NCBI GenBank assembly: GCA_944472135.2
Contig: OX235270.1
Coordinates: 119,985,842-120,049,841 of the forward strand
Reading direction: 5' to 3'
DNA: 64,000 nucleotides
Source: Trichobilharzia regenti
Lineage: Eukaryota > Platyhelminthes > Trematoda > Strigeidida > Schistosomatidae
Shown here: positions 41,570-53,146 of the stretch, piece by piece
How the letters are laid out: each line of letters starts with the position of its first letter
Numbering within the stretch: position 1 is the first letter of the stretch
The notes under the pieces: model-generated
What the model was told of the DNA's origin: nothing
Database searches by the model: none
The model's input: only the letters and a program-made list of their open reading frames with translations
Program-made: the position numbers and the translations under genes

Positions 41570-41992
41570 GATCAACCTCCTTCATTGAATGCATACCAGA
41601 CACATTCACTAGGAATAATTCAACATCAAAACTACAGATATCTAAAATATCATTACCGGTAAAATCAAATGAGTAAGAAACATTGAAACCATGTTTTTTT
41701 CCAAAAAGAATCCTGCCTGTGGCTGGCCGAGTAATAGGCCACCCTTAAAAAAAGTGCGTTGATGGCTCTCGCCGACCATGCACATGGTCCGAGGTTCGAT
41801 CCCCTGCCAACGCACACCTGATATCTATGATCGGCCTGCAAAACTCGGCCTACCGATATCCATGCTGAAATTTCCATACTTGTACCAAAAAGTACGGTGT
41901 GGAATCAAGCTGTAATCAGAAATAAATAAATAAGTTATGTAAGCATCTTGATATGAGCATTGGCTACAAATTGTGCTTGAAAAGTCATCAGT
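41570..41992 (+). mobile_element. PLE 3' tail interrupted by a SINE
   Basis: 41570-41695 aligns with the post-coding tail of the PLE at 56720-56830 (ttcattga.t...ac.caggaat.a and ccggtaaaatcaaatgag). 41932-41992 continues it (cttgatatgagc...ttgtgcttgaaaagtcatcagtaaa). A SINE occupies the middle. No coding remains. Confidence 0.7.
41754..41931 (+). mobile_element. tRNA-derived SINE
   Basis: The head gtgcgttgatggctctcgcc carries a perfect B box, GGTTCGATCCC, at 41793-41803. The body has the ctaccgatatccatgctgaaattccatacttgtacc-type sequence and an aataaataaata tail. The A box is shortened compared with the copy at 43074. It is nested in a PLE tail. Confidence 0.8.
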
Positions 41993-43073
41993 AAATATAA
42001 TGACCCGCTCTGAATAGCTTGCCGAACTTTCATAAGATAAGCAGTCAGAATTTATATTCCCGCTTGTCGGGATAGAATTTGTGGCACTAGGGAACAATAA
42101 TAACTCATATAGAAAAAACAAAACTACCTTAACTATGCAGTCTGACAGTTTTACAGTGCCAAACCTTTCAGGCGTAAGGTAAGAACTATACAACAAAGTT
42201 AATGAAATATATACAACTGTAAAATACCTGTGGATCAATAACAGTATCCCCAATAAGATGGAATCAAGACTCTTTAGACACTCTTCTCACTGACAGTCCT
42301 AGGTCAAGCAGTCAATCAACGGTGTATTCTTCAACTTTTAGTGATAATAGATTTATTTTGGAGAATAAATTTATATACAAAAAATAGAACTTTTAGCGTA
42401 TTTTATTGAAAGGTATTTACTCTTTATGCAATATCATTTCACCCGAAGCATGTTTTAATACTCCGCAATCATCTTCCCCTACATAGAAAACGATTCAATA
42501 TACAGTACGATTCACAGACCAAATTGAATGATTAAAAAAGTATGAAACAGCGTAAATACAATGTGTTCAAATGGATAGGAAATCCAGGTAACCGAGTGAT
42601 TCAAATAAAATTGTAATCGTAAGACAACACATCATTATCAAGAATCCACCATCGCATGACAGTGAATTGAAGCAATAAAAAAAAAAAATAAAGCGAGAAC
42701 AAAGATTAATAATAAAGAAGTCGAAGGAGGGTGTGTAAATGTCAGAATAATGATATGCAGGTCAGGAAAAGGGGTAATAATTATAAAGTTAGATGGGATA
42801 TTCAAAAAAGTATCAATACTGACTGTGAATAAATTGTTCATAGAGGAATTTTGATGTCAGTTATTCAGTTACAGTAAATAAACAAAACTGTATCATGGTG
42901 TTTTATATCAAATATAGCAAAAATATTCATTCAGATATCTATAAAACACAAGTATACTCTACCACAATGCACTGATTCTATTCATCTGTCTTAATCTCCA
43001 CATACGGACCCATTTGAATGCGTTCATTGACTTTCCTAATGTAATCTGATTTGTTCCTATAATTATAATTACT
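41993..43073. other. No recognisable gene
   Basis: AT-rich sequence with stop-interrupted short frames and no motif. Confidence 0.35.
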
Positions 43074-43260
43074 GTGCGTTGGTGGCACAGCGGTTAGGAC
43101 TCCCGCCGACCAGGCGCATGATCCGAGTTTCGATCCTCTACTGACGCACATCTGATATCAATGGTCAGCCTTCAAAATTTGGCCTACCGATATCACATAC
43201 TGAAAATTCCATACCTGTACCGAAAATACAGTGTGGAGTCAAGCCGTAATCAAAATAAAA
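43074..43260 (+). mobile_element. tRNA-derived SINE, near full length
   Basis: Starts gtgcgttggtggcacagcgg, containing the A box tggcacagcgg at 43083-43093, with a B box gtttcgatcc near 43127. The body matches the 41754 copy (ctaccgatatcacatactga, gtgtggagtcaagc) and ends aatcaaaataaaat. It is the best-preserved copy in this window. Confidence 0.8.
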
Positions 43261-43269
43261 TTAGTATTT

Positions 43270-44045
43270 TCACTACTTTTATTAGTTTTGCCATAGATTT
43301 CGAGTGGGGCGCGGGGCTTCAATAGCAAATCTCCATTTCGTCTTCTTTTCTGCAGTCACCTTTAACTGGTTTCACAGTTGTCCATAGGCCGTCATCTCCT
43401 CTTCAAATGCTCTCCTCTAAGTCACTCTGGGACACCCGACTCGTCTTTTCTCACTCGGATTTCACTTGAGGATCTGGCGCGCGACATCACTCAGTGGTCT
43501 TCTCAGCGTGCGTTCAGCCCATCTTCATTTCCATCAGCATATCTGTTGACCGATAGGTTCTTGACTGGTGCATACCCAAAGTTACTCGCTGCTAGTTTTA
43601 TCTGAGAAACCAGTTGATCTTCAAGTATAGAATAAAGGCAGCTATTGATAAGAAGCTGTCGTAGCCTGTTAAAAATGCTTTTCGTGACGCACTAAGGTTC
43701 ATACCTATACAGAAAAAGTATCTCAGCACTGGTGCTGAAATTCGAGTATTGCTCTTTCTGTTAAGTGCATCAGATTTACAAACTGATTTTAGAGTGATGA
43801 ATAAGTCTGTCTTGTCTTTTCGATTCTGGTTTTGACATCCTCATCTGTGCTGCTTGGTAGTTCAAGCGATGCTTCCTAGATGAGTGAAGGAAGTGACCTT
43901 GTTCAAATTTATCCCGTTGATAGTGACTGGTGCTTGTTGCTGTTTGCTGTTGGGTATCTTCATCACCTCTGTCTGTCCTGTCTTCACTGCTTTTGCTACC
44001 AACCTGTTGGTTTTCACCTGTAGACTGTAAAGTTTATGCAACATT
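43270..44045 (-). pseudogene. RTE-like retrotransposon C-terminal fragment
   Basis: On the minus strand: an open 60-codon piece with VKTGQTEVMKI and INLNKVTSFTHLGSI (consensus G.TKV...L..V..F.YLGS), then frameshifted pieces, and near 43280-43330 KWRFAIEAPRPTRNLWQN, the terminal block of this element family. A SINE abuts its lower-coordinate end. Confidence 0.75.
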
Positions 44046-46919
44046 AGACATAAATTGTCGATTTGTTCCTAAATATTATTATTAAATCACCCTAGTGGAG
44101 TTTCACAGTTGCTGAGTTCTTGGCGTTTCTTAACTTTTTTTCACAGATGACACTTCTTGTTTCAACAGTTTCTTTCTCGTCATCTTTGAATGTTTCAGTA
44201 TTAATTTACACTGTGTACTATCCTTATGAGCAGATGTCATATATTTGCTTCGCTTAATGTTGTTACTAATATGAAATTATGCTTCAACACAGTATTCAAA
44301 TTCTACCTTTATATAGATAAATGAATGTTGTTCAACTTAAGTTCTTAAGATTTTAGGAATTAATGATTGATAAAGTAACTAAAATTTGGTTGCACTGCTG
44401 TCGAAATTTCAAAAGTTCACTTCCTTAGACTAATCCAGTTTTATCTGACCATAGACGAATGGAAGATAAGAAGCTGTTAGTTTAGCATCACTCTATATAG
44501 TCTTATTAAGTGAAGGAGTTTCTTAAATTGTTTCGCCGCTTAATTCTACTCATGGAAATCTTCAAATACACATGTATCTTCTACAGTCGGCATCAACCTT
44601 CGAATCTAGTCAGACTTATTCATGATTGTTGTAGTTGTTACCTGAACCATACTCAAATTGTTTACTAATTTTTTTAATACATCATAATGTGTTTTCTTCT
44701 TGATGATGTTGTGCTCCCTGAGGTGAGGTGGTTAAGTCATGAGGCTTTCAGTGTTTTTCTAGACAAGAACTAACTTCATGGTTAAGTAAGTTTTAAGAAT
44801 TCTACATTGATTAAATAATTGCCATGATCATCAGTAAGTGTGGTAATTGCATCCATGAAGGAATTCAAGAGAATTTAGCATTAAAGATGTTGTTTAGAAG
44901 GATCACGAGAGCTTCTTCGTAGTTAAACCATACAGCTTACCGAACATAATAACATCAAAATTGTCCATCTGTGATACAGATCTTACCCATCATTTCCGAG
45001 TAGCATTAAGTGAGTAGTGTAGTTTACAAATCAGTTGGTTCAATCAACCTTTGATGTATTCACTTGTTAGTTTCTAGTTTGACTTTACAACCATAGTGAA
45101 AAATAACATTAAGAATAAAGTCAGTTTCTCTTCTTCAAACTGTATTTCACTTCACTGATTATTTTATTATTTGAAATTTTTTTAGATCACAGTAAAATTC
45201 ATTGGGAACGCCGAATTCAAATGGTCTAAACTGATTCTACTATCTGAGTTGAATCATACTGGATACGCTACAGATGAGCTCGGTACCCAACAGTGAAAAT
45301 GCCTGTTCAGTACATAGATCACTTCTAGATGACTAGAAACCACTACTCATTGACGTAAATGGTGTAGTATCGACTGGTAGAATGTGCCATCACGCATTTA
45401 TGCTTGTTTCCTAGATTATTATTTCTGATATCAAGTAGGTTACATATTGGCATGTGAAAAATTTCACTTTCAAAAGGAAACTATGGGGAATTTTCACCTC
45501 GCGCAGTGTAATTTCCAAATAGCGAGTTGGATTCAAGTAGTTTTCACTACAGGAAGAGAGACAGACAGACAGCCACTGGAAACTTGATCCTTCTGCAGGC
45601 TCTCGATGAAATCACAAGTTCCGAGAGTTAAAACGTGGTAAACCATCTCTCTCCAATTCTTAGTAGTGTGAAATGTTATATGAATAAATCCCCTACAATC
45701 ATACAGAAAAATGAAAAATTAGTCCTGCAGGCTAGAATTCATAACATTCTTGTGCCTCTCACAAGAATTGTCCCTACACTAATCACTGATTCTAATTGTG
45801 TAATCGTATTTTTCTCAAATATCATGAACCAACTCTTTACTACAAGGTTACACTACACTATAGTGTCTTAATTTTCCACAATATGCTCTAGTAATTGGTG
45901 ATTCATAATGAAAAGGAAATTCTGCTTTTAAAACAATCAACTTCTTGTACAGAAACAATTTAACTAGAAGTAGTGCTGTATTCACTTTTTCCAACCTAAA
46001 CTTCTTAAACTCTTGTAATTATTCTCTCCTGTGTATTATTATGATTAATATTAATAATAATAATAATGACGTTTGAGAAAATCCTCCTAATAGTCTTTCA
46101 AACGAAACTCTACAATGAAAGTAAACAAAGGAATAAGATGTAAGCAACTGCTGTATCTCCCCTTTCCTCTGTGTCTTTCTGTGCGTGCGTGTGTGTTTGT
46201 GCATCTATGTCTTTAATCGTTTCCTATGATTACTATTCTACAGCAGAAGAAACTAGAAAAGCCAAAGAAACAAGTATTGCCTACTTTATAATCTAATAAC
46301 TGAGAGTGAATATGAGAAGGTAGTAAGTTTATTTATTGATTTGTTTTGTAATTCTATTTACGCATTGAGCAGGAAAGATGAATACAAAAGGCGTTATATT
46401 TTTCTTTTCTTTTTTTTCAATGCTACATCAATTGCAGTAGCAGTTCAAATTTTAGTTAGTAAGAATATTGTCTTTCTGGTGTTCACATTAGAATGGAATA
46501 GTTAATTGGGGGTAAAAATAAAAGGTTATTAAGGTTTACTTAGTCTATCAATGGTAAAACACAAAAGACAATTGAACGCATTAAATTTTTGGTCATATGT
46601 TGTTTTATTTAAGTAATAAAGGGAAGGAACTAGAAATGTTTGCATTAGTACTAGTAGTAGCTGTTGTTGTTGTTGTAGTGACTGGTTAGGGAAAAGTGAT
46701 ACACAGAATAAATAAACAGGTGGACATACATTTGACCCATAAGATAAATTAGAACGACAACAATACTGATGTACAACAAACATATCAGTGAAAATATTTG
46801 GACAATAGCACTTATTCATATTGTTTTGTACAGTTATGTTTGTTTAGGAATTTACACGTAATCGTGTATGCAATAATGCATCCAAACATAATGATGTAGT
46901 CTTTGAATTCAGTTCCAAA
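44046..46919. other. No recognisable gene
   Basis: Only short frames without motifs; small (ATT)n and TA-rich stretches occur near 46040-46070. Nothing further is supported. Confidence 0.35.
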
Positions 46920-47329
46920 TCACCTCTCGATCGATGCCATTGAAGGCCTTTCTTTTCAAAGTCAATGAAGTTGACGTAGAGAGCTGTCTGACTGCCATTC
47001 CAAGCTCTGTTCAATCATAATACGAAGCGTTGCGATTTGATCGATGCATGACTTGTTCCTCCTAAATCCAGCCTGTTCTAGTCGAAGTTTTACATCCAGG
47101 GTGTGTTTGATTTGGATTAGTATCTTGCTTAGAATAGACAAGAGCATAATGCCACGACAGTTATTGCATTGACTTAAGTCTCATTTCTTTCGTAGTTTGA
47201 ATAGCTAGCCTTTCTTCCAATCCGCAGGTACCTTGCCATCTTTCCACACCTTCTTCAGTAGTGATGTCATTAAGTCCGCTGCTGTCTCTGGGTCCATTTT
47301 CAATACTTCTGCGGGGATTCCGTCTAGTA
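46920..47329 (-). pseudogene. RTE-like reverse transcriptase fragment
   Basis: On the minus strand: IPAEVLKMDPETAADLMTSL, VWKDGKVPADWKKG, a stop, then CRGIMLLSILSKIL and EQAGFRRNKSCIDQIATLRI, the finger region of RTE-type RT. It breaks before the FVDFxKAFD catalytic block. A PLE abuts it at about 47330. Confidence 0.82.
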
Positions 47330-48317
47330 ATATGGCCTTAGAAGCGGCTAAAAGAAAAACAACTTCTGATTCCGAACTTAGTCATAGGACAAAGCTGCCC
47401 ACTGAAAAAATTATTTTAGGAATTCATTTATGCCTCACATCTACTGTCTTTAAATTCCAGGGTTAAATATACAAACTAGCAGAAGGTGTAGCAATGGGAT
47501 CACCAATATCCCTAATCGTAACAGATATCTTTACAGAGAGCTGGGAAAATAGTGCCCTCAATACATTTAACCCTACTCCGAAAATATGGTGGAGATATGT
47601 GGATGACACTTTCACAGTGTTAAAAACAGAACACATCTCTAGCTTCTTGACACACATAAACTCACTAGTGGAGGGAATAAAATTCACATTTGAATTGGAA
47701 AAGGAACAAGGAGAATTAGCTGTGATGTTAGATTGTAAAATAAAACGAACAGAAGAAGGCAAACTGCACACTAGTGTTTATAAACAACCAATGCATTCTA
47801 ATGGATATTTAGACTTCTAATTAGTCCCATCCGTTGACTGTTAAGGCAAGCTTACTTAAGTGTCTGACAAACCGAGCAATAGCACTAAGTAGTGCAGAAA
47901 AGACCTAAATGATGAAATGAAACAGACAGAAGAGGCGTTGGTGTTAAATAACTATCCCATAAAATTCATTAGGAAGATCAAAGAAGGTCTAAAGAAAAAG
48001 AAAAATAATAGTGTAAGGAATAATGATAACATAAATAGGAAAGAATATAAGGCATGTACATCAGTTTTACCATATAAGGAGGAGATATCTGTAGTATTCT
48101 CAATAAAGCAGGAATTAGGGTGGTGGCATTTAAACCTACAAACTCACTCAGGGATGAGCTCTGTAGCTTAAAGAACCCTGTCGGTTGACCCAATTAGACA
48201 ATATAGTATAACTTACAAAATACCTTGTAATGACTGTGACTGAGGTCAACTGCACAGGTCAAACTAGTAGGTCGGGGGTGGTGAGATTGCCAGAACATAA
48301 GAATTTAGCTAAGGTTA
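47330..48317 (+). pseudogene. Penelope-like element RT and GIY-YIG fragment
   Basis: The frame at 47463-47820 holds RT motifs: GVAMGSPISLIVTDIF, then WWRYVDDTF with the YVDD catalytic residues, then LDCKIKRTEEGKLHTSVYKQ. A second frame after stops (about 47917-48300) carries the linker and the start of GIY-YIG (a worn NCTGQTSRSGVVRLPEHKN). The N-terminal half is missing. A SINE interrupts it at 48318. This is the Cercyon-type lineage known from schistosomes (lineage name inferred). Confidence 0.82.
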
Positions 48318-48465
48318 AAATGCACCTAGTTTGGGGTTTGAGCCCCAGCCGACGCACAACTGAAATCAATGGTCGGCCTGCTAAATTTGGGCTACCGATA
48401 TTACATGCTGAGAATTTCATAGTTGTACCAAAAATACTATGTGGAATCAGACTTTAATAAAAATA
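48318..48465 (+). mobile_element. 5'-truncated tRNA-derived SINE in a PLE
   Basis: Begins near the B box (gtttgagcccc) and continues ccgacgcacaactgaaatca, ggcctgctaaatttgggcta and ccgatattacatgctgag to tgtggaatcagac and an aataaaaa tail. Same family as 41754 and 43074. Confidence 0.75.
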
Positions 48466-49990
48466 TTTTAAAAAATATTATAAAATGCATCAAACCGTGC
48501 TTTTTACTAGAATCCATTACTTGTATTGCCAGCCTTCTAACGTGTGCTTTTTCGCTAAGTTTTCCAGATTATTCCTAAGCGTTTGGACGTACATAAATGA
48601 TGAGTCTGTTAGAAAAAGCCGACTGTCTCCAATGATTAACTGCACTTACAGAAGCATCATAGTCTTAGGATCTCATACTACATATAAGCTATAACCAACC
48701 GCCCTTACCATTTTCATCAGGCAGGTGATTTACTGGACGAACTAAGAAGGAAATTGTCTAGGATAAAAATCATTACCAACAAGTTAGCCCAAAGATATCA
48801 GTTTCGCTTATATTAGCCCATGAAAAAGGATGTTGGAAGACTGGACTCAATGAGTTCAAGAAAAGCATACCAGGTAACCAAGAGATTAGTCAACCAGCTT
48901 TGATAATGATCCGAGCTTTGCAGTGAAACCAGGCTTCACCTTCATCCTATGTCACATAAATTGGAGGTGGGAGATAACTGCGAGCTGTGGTCTGAAAAAG
49001 TATATTGACTGGCGAAACTGACGCAGGTCCTTTCTTCAGACGGATTTGTATTCTTGGAGTTACAAATACTCCGAAGAAGAGTATCAAAAGATAAAGAATT
49101 GAAAAAAATTAAGTCGAGTAAAGCTTCCTTCTAATTGACGTTCAGAATAAGAGCATAATAAAACTATTTTAACTTTACTTAGCAATCAGCAGTAGTGAGT
49201 GACAAGGGCTCCAGCTGACATTTAGTCCAAAATTCTCAAGTCATATGACGAGCAAATTAGGATTCAGTCATTCTGTAACACAGTGTAACCACTATTCGGA
49301 GCCATGACAGTGAGTTCGTCAGCACACCCAACTTGACTGATTGAACATATAGCGACTTACTACAGTTGTTTTGTAATCCTCTTAGAACAGCATCGAGTGT
49401 GACATCCTCAAAAAAACTTAAAATTTCTTTTCTTAAAGAAAGCACACTAATATTTGGATAACTGATGAAGCAACGCTAACAGCCTAATGTCAAATGATGT
49501 TAGTTTGAAGTTATTAGAAAAAGCGAAGAATACGATTTGGGAAGTATAATTTCTGGCGGAAGATATTAAGAAACTGACGTATCATTCCTCTGACTCTTCA
49601 AAAACCTGAAATGGTCGATTTCCGTTAACAGAGATTTTCTAACTGGATGACGTCTCCATATCATTATTGGCAGCAGTAATTTATGCTCGAAACATCATCC
49701 AGTTGCTAATACTGTACCACTGCGTGATATTTAAAACAAACTCATATAATAAGATACAGTTATATTCTATCGCCACTGCAGCAAAGTTTTACACTTATAT
49801 TAACAGTGATTTTTATTTGAATGGCTGCCATCATTTCATCTTGAGTGAAATTACAACTTCGTTTGTCTGTCTTAAAGCTCAGCAGCTAGCTAGACATCAG
49901 CATAAATGTCATAGATATCTTACATACATCAGGTATTCTATCGTAGGATATTTTTACTTGATAAAAGCCCACATTGGTACAGTATTATGT
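48466..49990. other. No recognisable gene
   Basis: Short frames such as 48485-48694 and 49667-50026 show no family motif. The right end runs into a PLE tail. Confidence 0.35.
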
Positions 49991-51190
49991 GGTGAGGACC
50001 TTTCGAGCACACTTTATTGCTCATAATCAAGGCACTCATATAGCTTCTAACTTCGTGTACATAATTCTGTTATTTCTTAACCTTTGATTTTACTGGTAAT
50101 AATATTTTCGATATCTCTGATATTGACACTGTGTCGTTTCCGTTGAATGTGTTACGTGTAGACTCGACGGAAAAGATTCAGTCAATAACCCCTTCTTCCG
50201 TGTAACTTTAATACTTTTAGGAGTGTAGCTTTTTTCCACCGTATTGTTTGCTAATGCGTGTATTGCGATTGCTGAATTTCTCTCCAAAATGTTTATCTTC
50301 CTATGATCAATTATCCCCTACCCCTAGCTATATTCTTATGTTTCTATAATCTGATTATTTCAGATACCCTTTTACGTTAACTCCAACTGCATATAGAAAT
50401 TTATCTGCAGGAACAGTCATATTGGGGGAACAGAAAGAAGGGTACACCTCCGGTTTTCTGAACACATGCCAAAAAACCTACGTCTCAAGGAAACAAATGC
50501 CGTCGCTAGGCATCGCCTGAACGTCACAAGATTATTCAAAATTATCAATAGGCAAAAGAGTTCAATTCTCCTAAAGTTTGCAGAAGCAATCTCTATCAAG
50601 CTCCTGAAACGTGACTTTTGTTTTCAGAAACAAGTGGTTATCAGTTTTTCTTTGATCTGGTAACTGGGTGTTTTTATTCTCTCTTTCATTTGATTACGTG
50701 ACGTCGAAAATTCCATCCTGTATGATTATTATTGTTTGGGATAAAGTGATTATTATTAGTAATAATAATAATAATAGTATTACCATTGCATGCATATATT
50801 GATTTTTTGTCTAAAGATGAACTCTCTGTATAAGTATATTAAAATTGTTCTTTACATGAACTTAATAATGTCTTTGGGTTGTAAGCAGCTGATAAGAAAC
50901 CGACTAAATAAATGATTGTACCATTTTATTCTTCACAAACTGTTTATTTTGCTTTATTCAAAATCTGACCATTCCGTTTCTACTGGTTTGAGTTATGTAA
51001 CTGACCTCGCAGTCAATACAAGGTATTTTGTTGATTAAATTTTTTCACCTAGTACGGTCAATAGGGTCCTTTAGACTGCATATCTTGCCCCTTAGTTAAT
51101 CTGTGGGTTTAAATGTCACCCTAATTCCTGCTCTATTAATAATTCTATGCTGAGTTTCAGTAATTCTTACTTGTATGGTGAAAATGAACA
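49991..51190 (-). pseudogene. PLE (first lineage), minus strand, split by an insertion
   Basis: 49991-50359 is the 3' tail (ctttcgagcacactttattgctcat and onward) and 50962-51190 the GIY-YIG region (minus strand NKIPCIDCEVSYI.QTSR). Between them sits a PLE of the other lineage. Stops and indels are frequent. Confidence 0.72.
50360..50961 (+). mobile_element. Second-lineage PLE fragment nested in a PLE
   Basis: The frame at 50380-50663 encodes the end of GIY-YIG: GTERRVHLRFSEHMPKNLRL, AVARHRLN, SSILLKFAEAISIKLL and KQVVISFSLIW. This is the usual end of such proteins (R..LL..AEA..I......L). A roughly 300-bp A/T-rich 3' tail follows. It is flanked by an imperfect 12-bp direct repeat, aatctgattatt (50348-50359) and aatctgaccatt (50962-50973), the likely target duplication. 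Confidence 0.75.
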
Positions 51191-51377
51191 TGCGTTAAAT
51201 ACCTTTTTTATTTGTGTTTATCAATATTCAAGCAGTTAACCTGGGGTTCTAGTGGAAAGCCGTGACCAGTAGGGTACAGTGGGTTGAAGATGAGGCAGTA
51301 ACTCATGGAAGAAGACCTTACGAAGTGGTCGCGCTATGTCGTGAATTGGCAGAAGTTAGAATTCAAGGACCATTGGA

Positions 51378-51580
51378 TCGGGTCCCAATGGCTCAATGGT
51401 CTACGAGCTCGCCTTGTAACCAAAAGGTCCTGGGTTCGAATCCCGGTGAGTGTGTACTGCTGAAGAGTCCCAAACTAGGACGAAACAGTTGCCTGTCCAG
51501 TACTCCCAGGTTTTCCAGTGGTTCTCTAACTGATGTCAGCTCATGATTAAATCCTCCATGCAATCAAACAAAATCCCTAC
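51378..51580 (+). mobile_element. Sm-alpha-like SINE with an intact hammerhead
   Basis: A box TGGCTCAATGG at 51389-51399, perfect B box GGTTCGAATCC at 51433-51443, then a hammerhead ribozyme and a short tail (ccaggttttccagtggttct, ending before gattaaatc). This is the architecture of schistosome Sm-alpha SINEs, transcribed by Pol III and moved by a partner's reverse transcriptase. The left end is uncertain; an open stretch at 51262-51378 may be part of it or unrelated. Confidence 0.85.
51454..51503 (+). ncRNA. Hammerhead ribozyme, type I, apparently complete
   Basis: Stem I GTACTG (51454-51459) pairs with CAGTAC (51498-51503). Core CTGAAGA (51460-51466, fits CUGANGA). Stem II GTCC/GGAC (51467-51470/51478-51481) with a 7-nt loop. 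Core GAAA (51482-51485). Stem III CAG/CTG (51486-51488/51493-51495) with loop TTGC. Cleavage triplet GTC ends at 51497. Every conserved core base is present and all three stems pair, so self-cleavage is expected. Not tested. Confidence 0.9.
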
Positions 51581-51649
51581 ACAAACCAATACCTGAAAAT
51601 ATCGATAGTTCCACAACAATTTTTCCTTTTCTTGTGAGGTTTTCTGACC

Positions 51650-52440
51650 TTCTAAATGAATTTTATTGGATTTTTATTTAGTACCAACACTTCTGCCGTC
51701 TGTTTCATTTCATAATTTAGGTTTTCTGATGTACTATTCACAGTTAATGCTCGGGTTTGTAAGATGCCTAACTAAGCCTGCCTTAACAGTCAACGGATGA
51801 GATGAATTAAAGCCTAAACACCTATTAGAGTGCGTTAGCCTTTTTAAACTCTAGTACCATAGTTGAAGCTTTTTCTTTCGATTTAGTTTACAATTTAACA
51901 AACCTGATTCTGCTTATTAATTTGATGGCTTAAATATAAATTTTATTCCCTCCACTGGTGAGTTTACTTACATGTGTTGAGAAAATGGAGATATGTTCTG
52001 TTTTTAACACTGTGAAGGTGTCATGCACATATCCCCTCCCATATTTTTACAATAGGATAAAATGTTTAAAGAGCCATACTTTCTCAGCTGTCCATAAAGA
52101 TATCTGCTACGTTTGGGGATATTTTTTGTTGTTGATTATAACTTGACTCCACAGGGTATTTTTGGTACAAGTATGGAATTTTCAGCATGTGATATCGGTG
52201 ATATCAGAAGATATTGGTGATCCCATTGCCACTCCTGTTTATTGATACATTTTGCCCTGTAATTTGAAGACAGACGACTTGAGACAATTAAATTCCTAAA
52301 ATAATCTCCTCAATGGGCAGTGTTGTCCCATAAGTGAATTCGGAATCAGCTGCGAGTTCTTTTCTAACTCCTTCCAAAGCTATATTGGTTGGTATATTTG
52401 TTACGTGAGAAATAACCACTATTTCTTTTTACTATTTCTT
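51650..52440 (-). pseudogene. PLE reverse transcriptase fragment, minus strand
   Basis: On the minus strand it aligns with 47330-47900: tagctttggaaggagttaga..., the GVAMGS codons near 52216-52235, and further RT sequence through cagtcaacggatgagat (51790s, complement). It is frameshifted and lacks YVDD. A 5'-truncated SINE lies inside. Confidence 0.72.
52118..52215 (-). mobile_element. Truncated SINE with a 6-bp TSD inside a PLE
   Basis: The SINE body (52124-52209, minus strand: gatatcacatgctgaaaatt, cttgtaccaaaaata, tgtggagtcaagtt) is flanked by GATATT at 52118-52123 and 52210-52215. The PLE sequence rejoins cleanly across it, so this is a true nested insertion of the 43074-type SINE. Confidence 0.78.
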
Positions 52441-52606
52441 ATTTGAACGCCATTTGATTTATTTAACATTGCATACGAAATGGTCACTCTGGAGCTTGAA
52501 TGATTTCTGAAGCATCGTAATATTGGTAGTAGGTGTTTAGATAACTCAAATATCGGTGTATTTCCGAAATCAAATATTGATCTTGTAAGATATCCTGGTT
52601 TATGTA

Positions 52607-52762
52607 TTTTGATGTGGTTTTGTTCCCTGAGCTGGATGGTTAGTTTGCGAAGCTTTCATTTTCTTACTGGGTGACATCTTCAGCGCATACCCAGTCACCC
52701 AGTAAGGTGATGAAAGCTTCGCAAACTAACCATCCAGCTCAGAGAACAAAACCACATCAAAA
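52607..52762. repeat. Long hairpin with 69-bp arms
   Basis: Left arm 52607-52675 and right arm 52694-52762 are reverse complements with about four mismatches, separated by an 18-nt loop. An RNA would form a nearly perfect 69-bp duplex. The origin is unclear; it could be an inverted duplication of a dispersed repeat. Confidence 0.9.
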
Positions 52763-52820
52763 TCATCCACCTGAGCCACAAATCTTCTCTATCATGGTTT
52801 ATGTATTTCAGTTATGCTAT

Positions 52821-53146
52821 TGTGGTGAGAGCAGGCTGCTAGCCGATTGGTTGGCACTAATCTACGTTAAGGTCTAGGTCACTAATATGGGCCGTGAGTA
52901 AATATGAACAAGCCTGAGTCAACAACCAATCACAGCAAAGTTAACGTGGCAGAATATGATTCGCAGAGAGAACTCTATTTGTCAAGGAATCCCGAAACAA
53001 CCAATCAGAAGCCTGCGTTTGTCTACCTAAACAACCAATCAGATGACTGCGCTTGTCTATAATAATGTAGTTGAAAGATGTATAAATACGTGTTGATTTT
53101 CATAATAAAACGATCTGTTGCCTGGCCCTTGTCTTCTGTTGTTACA
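52821..53146 (+). repeat. Left LTR of the miniature element
   Basis: TGTGGTGAG...TGTTACA. It has three CCAAT boxes in the same direction (52926-52930, 53001-53005, 53035-53039), a TATA box TATAAATA at 53081-53088, and AATAAA at 53104-53109. Confidence 0.9.

Noticed and set aside
41754..41830. tRNA genes at SINE heads
   Set aside because: A and B boxes are present but there is no acceptor-stem pairing or anticodon arm; the bodies continue as SINE sequence.
46019..46204. 61-codon minus-strand frame with a basic start
   Set aside because: It is produced by (ATT)n and (GT)n-rich sequence; no homology pattern.
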